Source: Sinosporangium siamense | Lineage (GTDB): Bacteria > Actinomycetota > Actinomycetes > Streptosporangiales > Streptosporangiaceae | Direction of reading: 5' to 3' | Assembly: GCF_016863435.1 (NCBI RefSeq) | Contig: NZ_BOOW01000042.1 | Location: forward strand, 62,001-126,000 | Length of the DNA: 64,000 bases | In this document: positions 26,402-35,536 of the stretch, one piece after another | Layout: each line of letters begins with the position of its first letter | How positions within the stretch are numbered: the first letter of the stretch is position 1 | The notes under the pieces: model-generated | What the model was told of the DNA's origin: nothing | Seen by the model: the letters and a program-made list of their open reading frames with translations, nothing else | Databases searched by the model: none | Program-made: the position numbers and the translations under genes

Positions 26402-27568
26402 TCAGGACGGCTGGACCTCGTCGAAGAGGGCGAGGGCTTCGGTGGGGTCCGGGCCCACGAGGCGTTCCAGACCGGCGGTCGTGATCTTCGCCCACCTGCC
26501 GGCGCGTGCCCACATCTGCTCCTCGAAGGCGCGGACGACCTCGGCCAGATCGCCGGGGGCGGCGGCGACGGACTCGGCGAGTTCGGCGCCTTCCAGCATC
26601 GCGAGGTTCGCGCCCGCCCCCAAGGGTGGCATCAGGTGTGCGGCGTCGCCCAGCAGCGTCACCCCGGGGACGTGGGCCCAGGTGTGGGCCACGGGCAGGA
26701 CGTAGAGGGGGCGGTGGGCGAAGGCGGTGCCGTGGCGGAGGAGATTGAGGACGGGAGCGGCCCAGCCGTCGAACAGAGCCAGCAGGCTTGATCGCACGGC
26801 CTCGACGTCGGCCAGGTCCAGGCCCTCGTCCAGGCCCGTGCGCCGGTTCAGGCCCATATGCCGCTCCAGGTCCGTGTGCCAGTCCAGGGGCGCGCGGAAC
26901 TGGGCGTAGACCTTGACGTGGCCGCCGCTGTTGCGCTGGGCGGCCAGGGCGCGGTTCACGCCGTACACGGCCACGGAGCCGTCGCCGATCAGCCGGGCGA
27001 GGTCGGGGTGGCGGGTGTCGACTTCGTCCAGGGAGGTCTCGACCATGGTGACGCCGGTGTAGTACGGCGTCGCGGACGTGACCGCCGGGCGGACCCGGGA
27101 CCAGGCCCCGTCCGCGCCGACCACGAGGTCGAACGTCTCCTGCCGCCCGTCCGCGAAATGGACCAGCACGCCGTCCCGGCTCCCCGGCTCCACCTCCGTC
27201 ACGTCCCGCCCCCACTGCACGTCCAGGGAGCCGAGCAGCAGGTCACGGAGTTTCCCGCGGTCGATCTCGGGATTGGCCAGGTCGTCCGGACGGGGGCGCC
27301 AGTCGCGAAGCACGGTCCCGTCCGTGTCCAGGATGCGCATGGCCTGCCCCTCGGGACGAGACAGCGCCTGGAACTCCGCCAGCACCCCCGCCTTGTCCAG
27401 CGCGAGCTGGCCCAGCTGTTCGTGCAGATCCAGCGTGCCGCCCGGGGGACGGGCGCCGGGGGAGGGATCGCGTTCGAGGACGGTGACGGGGTGATCGTGG
27501 CGGTGCAGTACGCGGGCGAAGGTAAGACCGGCGGGGCCGCCTCCGACTACGGCGATACGACGTCTCAT
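26402..27568 (-). CDS. FAD-dependent monooxygenase (TetX-like)
   Basis: A 388-residue flavoprotein from ATG 27568. The N-terminus RRIAVVGGGPAGLTFARVL binds the FAD ADP moiety. DLVVGADGAWSRVR is the DG motif and VTLLGDAAHLMPPLGAGANLAM is the GD motif. The sequence style (LHEQLGQLAL...FQALSRPEG) is close to TetX/rifampicin- or tetracycline-modifying and related anthraquinone monooxygenases. It faces a TetR gene across a 54-nt gap containing a palindrome, so it is probably an inducible detoxification enzyme. The substrate is unproven. Confidence 0.92.
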   Translation of the reverse strand: MRRRIAVVGGGPAGLTFARVLHRHDHPVTVLERDPSPGARPPGGTLDLHEQLGQLALDKAGVLAEFQALSRPEGQAMRILDTDGTVLRDWRPRPDDLANPEIDRGKLRDLLLGSLDVQWGRDVTEVEPGSRDGVLVHFADGRQETFDLVVGADGAWSRVRPAVTSATPYYTGVTMVETSLDEVDTRHPDLARLIGDGSVAVYGVNRALAAQRNSGGHVKVYAQFRAPLDWHTDLERHMGLNRRTGLDEGLDLADVEAVRSSLLALFDGWAAPVLNLLRHGTAFAHRPLYVLPVAHTWAHVPGVTLLGDAAHLMPPLGAGANLAMLEGAELAESVAAAPGDLAEVVRAFEEQMWARAGRWAKITTAGLERLVGPDPTEALALFDEVQPS

Positions 27569-27583
27569 GTCGATACACTGTAT

Positions 27584-27606
27584 TTGCGCAATACGGCGTA
27601 TCGCAA
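27584..27606. promoter_or_regulatory. TetR operator in the monooxygenase/TetR intergenic gap
   Basis: TTGCGCAATACGGCGTATCGCAA has outer arms TTGCG/CGCAA and an inner perfect ATACG-G-CGTAT palindrome. It is the only strong symmetric site in the 54-nt gap and would overlap both promoters. Flanking CTGTA direct repeats are also present. Confidence 0.7.
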
Positions 27607-27622
27607 CTGTACGATGTAGCCC

Positions 27623-28315
27623 ATGACCGTGTGGGACCGTCCGGAGCCGTCGCCGCGCCCTGCCCCGCTCGACCGGGAGCGCATCGTCGCCGCCGCCGTC
27701 GCGCTGGCCGACGAGGGCGGGCTGGAGGCGGTGTCGCTGCGCAAGGTCGCCGCCCGGCTGGGCGCCGGCCCGATGCGGCTGTACGGGTACATCGCCACCA
27801 AGGAAGAGCTGTTCGACCTCATGGTGGACGAGGTGTACGCCGAGATCCTCCCCGAGGGGCGGCCCGGGGACTGGCGGGAGGCGCTGCGCGTTCTCGCCGA
27901 GCGCACCAGGCTGGCGGCCCTTCGTCACGAGTGGCTGGCCGACCTGCTCGGCGGACGCCCGGCGCTGGGCCCGAACGCCCTGGCGGTGTCGGAGGCCACG
28001 CTGGCCGCGCTCGACGGCCTGGCCGACGTCGACACCGCCATGCGCGCGGTGGAGACGGTCGGCGCCTACTACATCGGCGCGATCAGGCGCGAGATCGCCA
28101 ACCTGCGGGCCGAGCGCGCCACGGGCCTGTCCGAGTCCGACTGGCAGCGCGCCCGCGGTCCGCACGTGACCGGGATGCTGGCCACGGGCCGCTTCCCGGC
28201 GCTGGCCAAGTTCGTGCACGAGGGCACGGAGGTGGACGCCGGGACGTCCTTCGCGACCGGGCTGGAGTGGATCCTCGACGCCGTCGCCGCCAAACTCGCC
28301 CGGCCGCCGGCTTAA
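27623..28315 (+). CDS. TetR-family regulator with TetR_C tetracycline-repressor-like C-terminus
   Basis: A 230-residue regulator. The HTH is IVAAAVALADEGGLEAVSLRKVAARLGAG, and the following MRLYGYIATKEELFDLMVDEVYAE is characteristic of the TetR_C (tetracycline repressor C-terminal) branch. The C-terminal part has the helical FATGLEWILDAVAAKL ending. It is divergent from a TetX-like monooxygenase, so it is likely a drug-responsive repressor of that gene. Confidence 0.92.
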   Translation: MTVWDRPEPSPRPAPLDRERIVAAAVALADEGGLEAVSLRKVAARLGAGPMRLYGYIATKEELFDLMVDEVYAEILPEGRPGDWREALRVLAERTRLAALRHEWLADLLGGRPALGPNALAVSEATLAALDGLADVDTAMRAVETVGAYYIGAIRREIANLRAERATGLSESDWQRARGPHVTGMLATGRFPALAKFVHEGTEVDAGTSFATGLEWILDAVAAKLARPPA

Positions 28316-28901
28316 CGCTCACGATTCCCGGCAGCGCATGACACCGCCAGAGCTCGGCCGATTCGGAGGCAATCTCGGGAGGGGCTGGGCCATCTGCAGC
28401 GGCACGCGGACTCCTGGCCGGTCGCGTCGGCCTCGATCGCCGGGGGCGTGTCGGAGTCGGGGGCGTATGCCTTGAGCACCAGCACAGCACCCCGGCCCAC
28501 GCGCCGCGCCGGGCCGGCTCCGTGATCGCCTTCAACCTGCCGCGAGCTCGGGAGGGGCTGCGCCATCTGCGGCGGCACGCGGGGCTCCTGTGCTCCGGCA
28601 GTCGCACACGCTTGGATTCCCGCGCATCGGCTCGCCGGTCGGCCTGCTCCCCTGGAACAACCAGGCCATGGGCGGTCTCGACGCCGAGCCCCCTCCGGCC
28701 ACGAGCCCGGCGGTATCCCGCCCAGCGGGCGCAGGCCGTACAGATGCCCAACCGCTGAGCGAGGTGGTCCACGACCTCGGCGGGGACCTGACGAGAATCG
28801 GGAAGAAAGAACCTGCGCCCCCGCACGAACGCCCACATCCCATGCCAGCCTCGCGACAGCCGAGCCGGACATAGGCGTGGCGGATGCCTGCTGTGTACCG
28901 C
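28316..28901. other. Gene-free remnant region with 43-bp direct repeats
   Basis: No intact gene. Two imperfect 43-bp direct repeats start at 28374 and 28547 (CTCGGGAGGGGCTG...CATCTGC.GCGGCACGCGG). On the minus strand near 28770-28838 a short frame reads RGRRFFLPDSRQVPAEVVDHLAQRLGI. This is reminiscent of the N-terminal DUF4158 region of Tn3-type transposases, but it is too short to be sure. The region looks like a decayed insertion. Confidence 0.4.
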
Positions 28902-30047
28902 TCAGCCGCGCAGTTGGGCGTTCAGGCGGGCGGCCTGGCGGGTGAGGTGGTCGCGTTCGGGGAGGCTGGGCGCCGATCGGGCGGCCTCGGCGTAGAGCCG
29001 GGCCGCGGTCACCGGGTCGCCGGCACGCTCGTGCAGGTAGGCCGTGACGGCGGTGTGGCGGGGCAGGGCGGGATCCAGTCCCTTCAGCGCGGCCAGACCG
29101 TTCCTGGGGCCGTCGGCCTCGCCGACCGCTACGGCTCGGTTGAGGCGGGCCACCGGGCTGTCGGTGAGGCGCACCAGTTCGTCGTACCACTCGACGATCT
29201 GCACCCAGTCGGTCTCCTCCGCAGTCCGGGCGTCGGCGTGGAGCGCGGCGACGGCGGCTTGGGCCTGGAACTCGCCCAGGCGGTCGCGGGCGAGGGCCGC
29301 CTGGAGCACCTCGACGCCCTCGGCGATCAGGCGGGTGTCCCATAGGCAGCGGTCCTGCTCGGCGAGAGGCACGAGCCTGCCGTCGGGGCCGGTCCGCGCC
29401 GGGCGCCGCGCGTGGTGGAGCAGCATGAGCGCGAGCAGGCCCGCGACCTCCTCATGGTCGATCTCGGCCGCCAGCTGGCGCGTGAGCCGGATCGCTTCGC
29501 CGGCGAGGTCGACGTCACCGGAGTAGCCCTCGTTGAAGACCAGGTAGAGCACCCGCAGCACCGTGGCGACGTCACCGGGCCGGCTGAAGCGGACACCCGA
29601 CACGGTGCGTTTGGCCCTGCTGATCCGCTGGGCCATGGTCGCCTCCGGCACGAGGTACGCCTGCGCGATCTGACGCGTGGTCAGCCCGCCGACCGCGCGC
29701 AGCGTGAGCGCGACGGCCGAAGCCGGCGTCAGGGACGGATGCGCGCACAGGAAGTAGAGCTGGAGCGTGTCGTCCACCGCCTCGCCCGGACCGGGCACGG
29801 GCTCACCCTCGACGCGCGCCTCGCGGTCCCGCCGGGAGGTGTCGGCGCGGGCGGCGTCGAGGAACTTGCGCCAGGCCACGGTGACCAGCCAGCCCTTGGG
29901 ATCCTGCGGCGGATCGTCCGGCCACACACGCACGGCCTCGACCAGGGCGTCCTGCACGGCGTCCTCGGCCGCCGCGAAGCCGGCTCCGCGGCGGACCAGG
30001 ACGCTGATCACGGTGGGCGTGAGGGTCCGCAGCAGAGCCTCGTCCAC
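28902..30047 (-). CDS. ECF42-type RNA polymerase sigma factor (DUF6596)
   Basis: A 381-residue sigma factor from GTG 30047. Region 2 is in residues about 10-75 (AEDAVQDALVEAVRVWP... GWLVTVAWRKFLDAARA). Region 4 is at about 110-160 (LTLRAVGGLTTRQIAQAYLVPEATMAQRISRAKRTV). The remaining 200 residues form the helical, TPR-like extension characteristic of ECF42. These sigma factors are nearly always paired with YCII proteins, as here, where the YCII gene ends 6 nt upstream. There is no anti-sigma factor. Control may run through the C-terminal extension or the YCII protein. Confidence 0.93.
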   Translation of the reverse strand: MDEALLRTLTPTVISVLVRRGAGFAAAEDAVQDALVEAVRVWPDDPPQDPKGWLVTVAWRKFLDAARADTSRRDREARVEGEPVPGPGEAVDDTLQLYFLCAHPSLTPASAVALTLRAVGGLTTRQIAQAYLVPEATMAQRISRAKRTVSGVRFSRPGDVATVLRVLYLVFNEGYSGDVDLAGEAIRLTRQLAAEIDHEEVAGLLALMLLHHARRPARTGPDGRLVPLAEQDRCLWDTRLIAEGVEVLQAALARDRLGEFQAQAAVAALHADARTAEETDWVQIVEWYDELVRLTDSPVARLNRAVAVGEADGPRNGLAALKGLDPALPRHTAVTAYLHERAGDPVTAARLYAEAARSAPSLPERDHLTRQAARLNAQLRG

Positions 30048-30053
30048 CGTGCC

Positions 30054-30461
30054 TCACTCCGTGATGGTCGGCGGCGCGGTCAGGAACGGCCGCACCTCGA
30101 GCCACTCGTGGATCGGCTTCCCGCCCGCCCCCGGAGCCGCGGACAGCTCGCCTGCCAGCTCGAGCGCCCGCTCGTAGGTGTCGACGTCGATCACCATCCA
30201 GCCGGCGATCAGGTCCTTGGTCTCGGCGAACGGGCCGTCGGTGACCGGCGGCCGCCCTTCGCCGTCGTAGCGGACGAACGTGCCCTCCGGGGAGAGCGCC
30301 TGCCCGTCGACGAACTCGCCGGTGCCCTCCAGCCGGGCGGCGAAGTCCTGCATGTATTGCACGTGCGCCGTAACCTCCTCCGGCGTCCACTGGGCCATCG
30401 GCACGTCGTTGACCGCCGCCGGCGCGCCCCGGTAGTGCTTGAGCAGAAGGTATTTGGCCAT
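30054..30461 (-). CDS. YCII-related protein, partner of ECF42 sigma factor
   Basis: A 135-residue protein. The second of two adjacent ATGs (30461) is favoured, with AAGGAG 6 nt upstream. It has the YCII/DGPF pattern: KYLLLKHYRG, LSPEGTFVRYDG, VTDGPFAETKDLIAGWMVIDVD and the IHEWLEVRPF terminus. DGPF-domain proteins are thought to bind small molecules or have a dehydrochlorinase-like ferredoxin fold. Conserved synteny with ECF42 suggests a regulatory or sensory role. It is the first gene of the pair. Confidence 0.92.
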   Translation of the reverse strand: MAKYLLLKHYRGAPAAVNDVPMAQWTPEEVTAHVQYMQDFAARLEGTGEFVDGQALSPEGTFVRYDGEGRPPVTDGPFAETKDLIAGWMVIDVDTYERALELAGELSAAPGAGGKPIHEWLEVRPFLTAPPTITE

Positions 30462-31106
30462 CATGTTCTCCTTGGTGCGATGCAGCCTGTTGTGGCTGTG
30501 TTCACTCCGGGGACGGAGCCGCACTCGGGTTCTCGACATCCCACCGCGAAAATTTTCCGGCGGACTTCACAGGCTAGCGGCCGGAGGACGCGACTCACCT
30601 GCGACGTGGCGCCGTAGATCCTGGTCAGGGCCCCGATATGGGTACCGTGCCGGCCCGGTGATGCGAGTTGCATCCGATACCCAGGTACCAGGGGAGGCTC
30701 ACCCGTGGCCGGAGCGGCTCCCGCCTGGCGGGGCCGGCGACCTGTTCCGCAGGGCCGACCCGGTCGCCTATGTGTGGGGGGAGCCCAAACGGGTGGTGGA
30801 AGTGCTTGCCGATCTGGCCCGCGAGCACGGTCGCTGGCGGCATCCGCTGCGGTATCTGCGACCGCGCCCGGATGTGTCCCCCGAGGCGGTTCCCCTCGGC
30901 ACCGCGATGGAGCACATTTAGCTGACTGGCGGCCGTGGAATGCCTTCTTGCTGTGACTTTTCGTTTTGTTTCGCCGGGAGCAGGAAGTCATTTACCGGAG
31001 AGATTCGGGCCCCGAAGCCGCGAGCCCCCAGGAGCACGGCGGCTCCCAGCATGTGGTTAGCAGTCGGCCCGACGGTGCCGTTTTGGTCGGGGTCGGGGCG
31101 GCACTG
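30462..31106. other. Intergenic region, possible small ORF
   Basis: About 640 bases. The first 150 hold the promoter of the YCII-sigma pair. An 86-residue plus-strand frame at 30661-30921 (ATG, no clear Shine-Dalgarno) reads RRADPVAYVWGEPKRVVEV in the middle and may be a fragment. From 30930 to 31060 GC falls and no coding pattern is visible. Confidence 0.35.
30661..30921 (+). CDS. Doubtful small ORF, unknown
   Basis: 86 codons with moderately biased third positions. The middle (DLFRRADPVAYVWGEPK and VVEVLADLAREHG) looks protein-like. There is no convincing ribosome binding site and I recognise no family. It could be a gene fragment. Confidence 0.25.
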   Translation: MRVASDTQVPGEAHPWPERLPPGGAGDLFRRADPVAYVWGEPKRVVEVLADLAREHGRWRHPLRYLRPRPDVSPEAVPLGTAMEHI

Positions 31107-32144
31107 TCAGCGTCGTTCGCCCAAACCGGTGGAAATTTCCGTCAGGCGTGAGCCGTCCGGCTTCAACGGCGGGGTGTCCATGCCGGCGCCCTCGGACAAC
31201 CCCTCGATCACCTCGCGCACGGCGTCGCTCGCGCTGTGGTGCGGGCTCCAGCCGAGTTCGGTGCGTGCCCTGGTGGTGTCCATGACCGGCAAGTGCATCG
31301 CCATCTCGAACAGGCCCGGCGAGGCGGGGACAAGATGGGCGTGCCAGGCCGCGGCCAGCGCGCCGCGCGCCAGCCACGGCGCTACGGTGACCATCTTGGC
31401 GCCGAGCATCTTCGCCAGCTCGCGGGTGGTCAGCACCGGGTCCGCCGCGATGTTGAACGGGCCCGACACCTGCCGGACGGCGGCCAGCCGGTAGGCCTGT
31501 CCCATGTCGTCGGCGTGCACCGTCTGCAGCCGCAGGCCCGGCAGATCGGGAAGGACCGGCACATGCTTGATCAGCTTGCCTGGCAAGAACGGCCCGGCGA
31601 ACAGACGGCGCTGCTCGCTGGCAGCGGCGCGTTGGAAGACGAAGCCAGGCCGCAGCCTGACCACCCGGACATTGCGGTGGTCACGCACGAAGACGTCCAG
31701 GATGCGCTCGACATAGGCCTTCTCCCTGCCGTAGGCGGCACGTGGCCAGCCGTGGGTCGGCCACGACTCATCGACGGCCCGGTCGCGCGGGCCCGGCGAG
31801 TATGCGCCGACCGACGAGGCGTACACCAGGGCGGGGACGTCCGCTCTTGCCACCGCGTCGAACACCCGCATACTGCCCAGCACGTTGGTGCGCCAGGTGA
31901 CGGTGCTGTCCCGGGTGGGCTGGAACAGCCAGGCCAGATGGATGACGACGTCGGCGCCCCGGAAGAGGGGGACCAGGTCGTCATGGGTCACATCCGCGGT
32001 CTGCCAGCTTGTCTTGGCGCCGAAATCCTTGTTCGCACGGCGATCGGCCACGCCCACGACAGCGGTGACAGCCGGATCGGCCTCCAGAGCGCTCAAGACG
32101 CTCGTGCCGACGTTGCCGCTGGCGCCCACGACGATGATTCTCAT
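31107..32144 (-). CDS. NAD-dependent epimerase/dehydratase-family protein
   Basis: A 345-residue extended SDR from ATG 32144 (GAGAGGAG upstream). The N-terminus RIIVVGASGNVGTSVLSAL is the GxxGxxG Rossmann motif. VVIHLAWLFQP and YASSVGAYSPG match the NAG and active-site Ser regions, and AYGREKAYVE is the catalytic YxxxK. Members modify nucleotide sugars or act as reductases. The substrate is not deducible. It lies 76 nt downstream of a damaged alcohol dehydrogenase on the same strand. Confidence 0.9.
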   Translation of the reverse strand: MRIIVVGASGNVGTSVLSALEADPAVTAVVGVADRRANKDFGAKTSWQTADVTHDDLVPLFRGADVVIHLAWLFQPTRDSTVTWRTNVLGSMRVFDAVARADVPALVYASSVGAYSPGPRDRAVDESWPTHGWPRAAYGREKAYVERILDVFVRDHRNVRVVRLRPGFVFQRAAASEQRRLFAGPFLPGKLIKHVPVLPDLPGLRLQTVHADDMGQAYRLAAVRQVSGPFNIAADPVLTTRELAKMLGAKMVTVAPWLARGALAAAWHAHLVPASPGLFEMAMHLPVMDTTRARTELGWSPHHSASDAVREVIEGLSEGAGMDTPPLKPDGSRLTEISTGLGERR

Positions 32145-32220
32145 GCGCTGCTCCTCTCTTCTGTGACTCTTGCCACCTGCTGGGAGGCCGGTTGGGGACA
32201 CACGTTTGCGGGGTAGCCGG

Positions 32221-32892
32221 CTACGGATTGAGCAGGATCTTGTTGACTCCGTCACGCTTCTTCTGGAAGATCTCGTACACCCGGTGATCGCGGTGGAGGG
32301 CGATCCTGGCCGGCATCTGCCCGACCGGGCCGAGCCCGAGCACGGTGACGCTGCCCCCCTCGGGGATCTCGGCGTACTCGACCCCTTGCCAGGCCGTTGG
32401 CAGGACGTCCGATAGGTAGACGAACCGCTCGTCGGGTGGCCCCTCCGGCACCTTGATCGGGCCGAAGTGAGCCTGCGGCACTCCGAGGTAGGCCGCCTGG
32501 CCGCCGGGGACCTGCCCGTACAGGCGGGTGTAGCCGAACATCGCCGCGCCCGTACCCTGCTCACGGACCTGCGTGGTCTCGCACTGGGCGTACAGGCTCA
32601 GGCCGCACATATGGCAGTGGCCACAGGAGATGTTGAACGGGACGACCACCCGGTCGCCCGGCCGGATATGCGTGACCTCGGCCCCCATCTCTTCGACCAC
32701 GCCCATCGGCTCGTGGCCGAGGATGTCGCCCTCGGTCGTGAACGGGCCGAGCACTTCGTACAGGTGCAGGTCGGACCCGCAGATGCCGGACGAGGTGACC
32801 TTGATGACCGCGTCGGTGGGCTCCTTGATGACCGGGTCTGGGACTTCCTCTACTCGGACGTCTCGCCGGCCGTGCCACGTAACGGCTTTCAT
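32221..32892 (-). pseudogene. Zn-dependent alcohol dehydrogenase with large internal deletion
   Basis: A 223-codon open frame of a family that is normally about 385-400 residues. The N-terminal catalytic domain is intact: GICGSDLHLYEVLG (catalytic Zn Cys), GHEPMGVVEE, and the structural Zn cluster ISCGHCHMCGLSLYAQC. The cofactor domain starts normally (VTVLGLGPVGQMPARIALHRDHRV) but jumps directly to the C-terminal YEIFQKKRDGVNKILLNP. About 160 residues of the Rossmann domain are missing without loss of frame. It cannot bind NAD(P) and is probably inactive. Confidence 0.85.
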
Positions 32893-33537
32893 AAGCCCCT
32901 CCCTCAGTGGCGGGTACGGCTAGACGTACCCGCGCCGGGAGGCAGAAACCTGCTCGTGGATTCGAGATCTCGGCTGCTAGGACCCCGGCCACCTTGGCTC
33001 GGAGGGGCTTAGGCTAGTCCGCCACCCAGCGCGCCGTCGCGACCGCCGGGGACATCCCCAGCCGGCCGGCGATCAGACGCCCGATGCGACGTCTGATCGG
33101 CCTTTGAGCCGGCTGGAGGATCTGGGTCCGCTCCCCGGACGGGTTGTTTGGAATTCGATGGTTTCGCGGAGCAGCATGACGGTGCCGCGTTCCGTCTCCG
33201 AATCGTCGTCAAGATCGTGTTCCGACCGCCAAAATCCGGTCCGTTCCTGCCCGGAGGCCGTCAGGCGCGCCCCGCCCGGCGCCGCTGTCCTTCCGATAGG
33301 ACGGGGCCGGGGGAGTCGGCCGGTCGTGCGCCAGGGCAGGCGCGGAAGGGAGGGGCCGGGCAGGGGGCTTGCTCGGCAGCGAAGACGCCGTGTTCGTCGA
33401 TGGCCTTTGCGAGCCGGGCGTCGCCGGGTGTTCCGCGGGGGATGCCTGCCACTTGCGTGACCGCACGGTTGGGGGGTGGGGTGGGGGGCCCCGCCCCGGA
33501 ATTTCGGGTAACCGTTCGTCGCCTGGGTGAAAGGAGG
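32893..33537. other. Intergenic region with no supportable gene
   Basis: About 645 bases. A minus-strand stretch near 33360-33450 (GIPRGTPGDARLAKAIDEHG) looks protein-like but is short and lacks a start. A G-rich run (33470-33500) could form a quadruplex. Nothing else recognised. Confidence 0.35.
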
Positions 33538-34008
33538 TTAGCGGCGGCCCTTAGAGCGGACGATCATGACGACGCCGCCGGCGAGCACGGTGCCGATGCC
33601 GAGTGCCGCGACGCCTACGGTGACACCCCAGGGGGCGGCGGCCGCCAGGCTGACCGCCGCGATGCCGCCGCCGACGATCATGCTCGCGATGACCAGCATG
33701 AGTACGGCTCCCGCCACGGCGGCGGGGGACCACGACGGGGTGTCGCCGTCGGCCTCGAGCGAGACGCCGTCCTTTCCTAAGTCGAGCTTTACGTGGTAGT
33801 GCGTCCGTTCGCGCTCAATCTGGGGGTCTGCGCGCTCTGTGGGGTCCTCCTTGGAGAGGTCCGTTTCTGCGGGGAGGGGCTCTCCACTGTCAGAGCCTTG
33901 GTTGACCATTAGGCCCGTCCCAATCTCCTTCGTGATCTTGTCCGCCGGTTCGAGGGTCCGGCCGGCGGCTGCTGGCGCAGGTACGCCAGATGTCCCAGCC
34001 TGGATCAT
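33538..34008 (-). CDS. Small two-helix membrane protein, unknown
   Basis: 156 residues from ATG 34008, or 123 from ATG 33909; neither start has a strong ribosome binding site. A polar, acidic N-terminal part (DLSKEDPTERADPQIERERTHY as two adjacent stretches) precedes HYHVKLDLGKDGVSLEADGDTP. Two membrane helices follow (about residues 96-122 and 127-150). A basic tail RSKGRR puts the C-terminus inside. No family is recognised. AT-rich sequence upstream (34010-34090) probably holds its promoter. Confidence 0.6.
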   Translation of the reverse strand: MIQAGTSGVPAPAAAGRTLEPADKITKEIGTGLMVNQGSDSGEPLPAETDLSKEDPTERADPQIERERTHYHVKLDLGKDGVSLEADGDTPSWSPAAVAGAVLMLVIASMIVGGGIAAVSLAAAAPWGVTVGVAALGIGTVLAGGVVMIVRSKGRR

Positions 34009-35066
34009 AGCAGCAGGTATGACACCTCTGTATGCCTGAGAACTGCTTCTTATGCAGCTATCGTAAGAATGATATGAGTATCAAAGTTGACTAGAATGAT
34101 GCTTGGAGGCATACTTGAGCACTGGAGGAAGAGGCGCCGACCTCGGCGAGGTGTCGGCGCCGGACACTGACACCTGCCGGGCGGGATCCGTGCAGGCGTG
34201 GGAGGGGGCGCGGGTGAGGTCTTCGTCCATTGGAACAGTGAGCGTTTTTTGCGAGCTGGAAGAGTCGCAGATATCGGCGGCAGGGCAGCATCACCCGGTG
34301 CGAATGGTCATGATGGGTGCTCCGAGGATGGGAAAGTCCTCGTTGCTGTCCTTGCCGCGCGGATCCGTCGATCATTCGGCGATCACGCGGGCGGGGTGCG
34401 GGATTCCGGCCGGCACCGCCCCGCCGGTGGGGTCGATCGCCGGGCGTGGCGTGAGCGGGTCGGCATTGACTCCGCTTTCCTGTGGTCCGATCCATGACGA
34501 CGCCTCTGCTCACCCGTGGAAGGCGGAGGGCCCGGTGAACAGGACGGCGGGCCGAGCGATGGATGGGACGCAGGACCGGTCGCTCGCGCAGCTCGGCCGA
34601 TTATCCGACGGCTACCTTGTCGCCGCCGTTCTCCCAGCCAGGAGAACCTCGGTCCCCGTCCGCCGGCCTGCTAAAGGCGCGCGGGCACACGTGGCCGTTC
34701 TAAAAACCAGGAGACCCGCGCAGACATGCATGGTCAGGCCGTCACACCGGAAGCCGGCGCCGCCCGCCCGTGACCGGAGTGCCATGCCGGGCAGCCGTCA
34801 AGGCGATCTTCATCGCAGCCCGTGGCGATGTCCGGCGACTGCCGTACCTCGCGGTCGGTGTGTCTGGGGCGATGAGCGTGCCGCGCTCATGCGGCGGCAT
34901 CCCACAGCCGATAACATCAACGACCTAATCCGATATCAGCCGGGCCGAAACGCCCCACCGCATTGGCCCCCCGGGAAACCGGCCCAGCGATCCTGGGCCG
35001 CGATGAACCCGGTCGGTGTGCTCCAGCACAAGCCGCCGGTCGGGCAGGACAAGGAAGGTCTGTACC
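34009..35066. other. Long region without a convincing gene
   Basis: About 1060 bases. One open frame crosses most of it, but its codon use is not gene-like. It includes one Walker-A-like peptide, VRMVMMGAPRMGKSSLL (34298-34348), that may be the start of a lost NTPase. A near-perfect hairpin lies at 34133-34161. Otherwise I see nothing definite; it may be a heavily decayed gene. Confidence 0.4.
34133..34161. terminator. Strong hairpin (terminator or RNA element)
   Basis: GGCGCCGACCTCG pairs with CGAGG(TG)TCGGCGCC, giving a 13-bp stem with a 2-nt bulge and almost no loop. It is not adjacent to a gene end, so its role is unclear. Confidence 0.35.
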
Positions 35067-35354
35067 GTGCCTAAAAACCCTAGCGCTGACATGGCGCCGG
35101 GCGAGGAGCGGCAGCGAGAGCGAACGGCAGGCAAGAGAAGCAACGCCCCTCTGGAGCGGGTCACCGTCAATCTGACAGCTCGCGCCTCCCAGGCGCTCGA
35201 GAACGTGGTCGAACTCACCGGCGACAGCAAGACGGACGCGATCAACCGAGCCGTCCAAATCTACGCATTCCTCGAGCAGGTTCTGTCCAGCGACGGCGCC
35301 GTCTACATCCGCGCGTCTCCCGACGGCGAACTGGAGCGCATCAGGCTCTTCTGA
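35067..35354 (+). CDS. Small ribbon-helix-helix-type protein
   Basis: A 95-residue protein from GTG 35067, with GGAAGG 8 nt upstream. A basic, disordered N-terminus (about 30 residues) is followed by LERVTVNLTARASQALENVV and LTGDSKTDAINRAVQIYAFLEQ. This is a strand-helix-helix pattern as in RHH/CopG-type DNA-binding proteins. The C-terminus (GAVYIRASPDGELERIRLF) is a beta-hairpin. Actinomycetes have many such stand-alone proteins. No toxin gene is adjacent. A strong terminator lies 137 nt downstream. Confidence 0.8.
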   Translation: MPKNPSADMAPGEERQRERTAGKRSNAPLERVTVNLTARASQALENVVELTGDSKTDAINRAVQIYAFLEQVLSSDGAVYIRASPDGELERIRLF

Positions 35355-35490
35355 TCCGGCGGCCCAGAGCAGCCGGGCGACGAGGAAATCCCAGTGAGAA
35401 CCGAACTGTCACAGGCCCGCCCGCCGATGCCGAACGCGCCAGATGTCCCAGCAAAAAGCTCGTTCCGATTCACCGGGCGCCGGTCTCAAA

Positions 35491-35536
35491 GTCGCTTCCG
35501 GCTCCCCGAGCCAATGCCACGGGAGCCGGAAGCGAC
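35491..35536 (+). terminator. Perfect 16-bp stem-loop terminator
   Basis: GTCGCTTCCGGCTCCC and GGGAGCCGGAAGCGAC are perfect complements around a 14-nt loop. It lies between the plus-strand RHH gene and the minus-strand MFS gene that ends at 35636, so it can serve both. Confidence 0.8.

Noticed and set aside
33470-33500. G/C-run as a terminator for the small membrane protein gene
   Set aside because: It does not form a clear stem-loop; possible quadruplex only.
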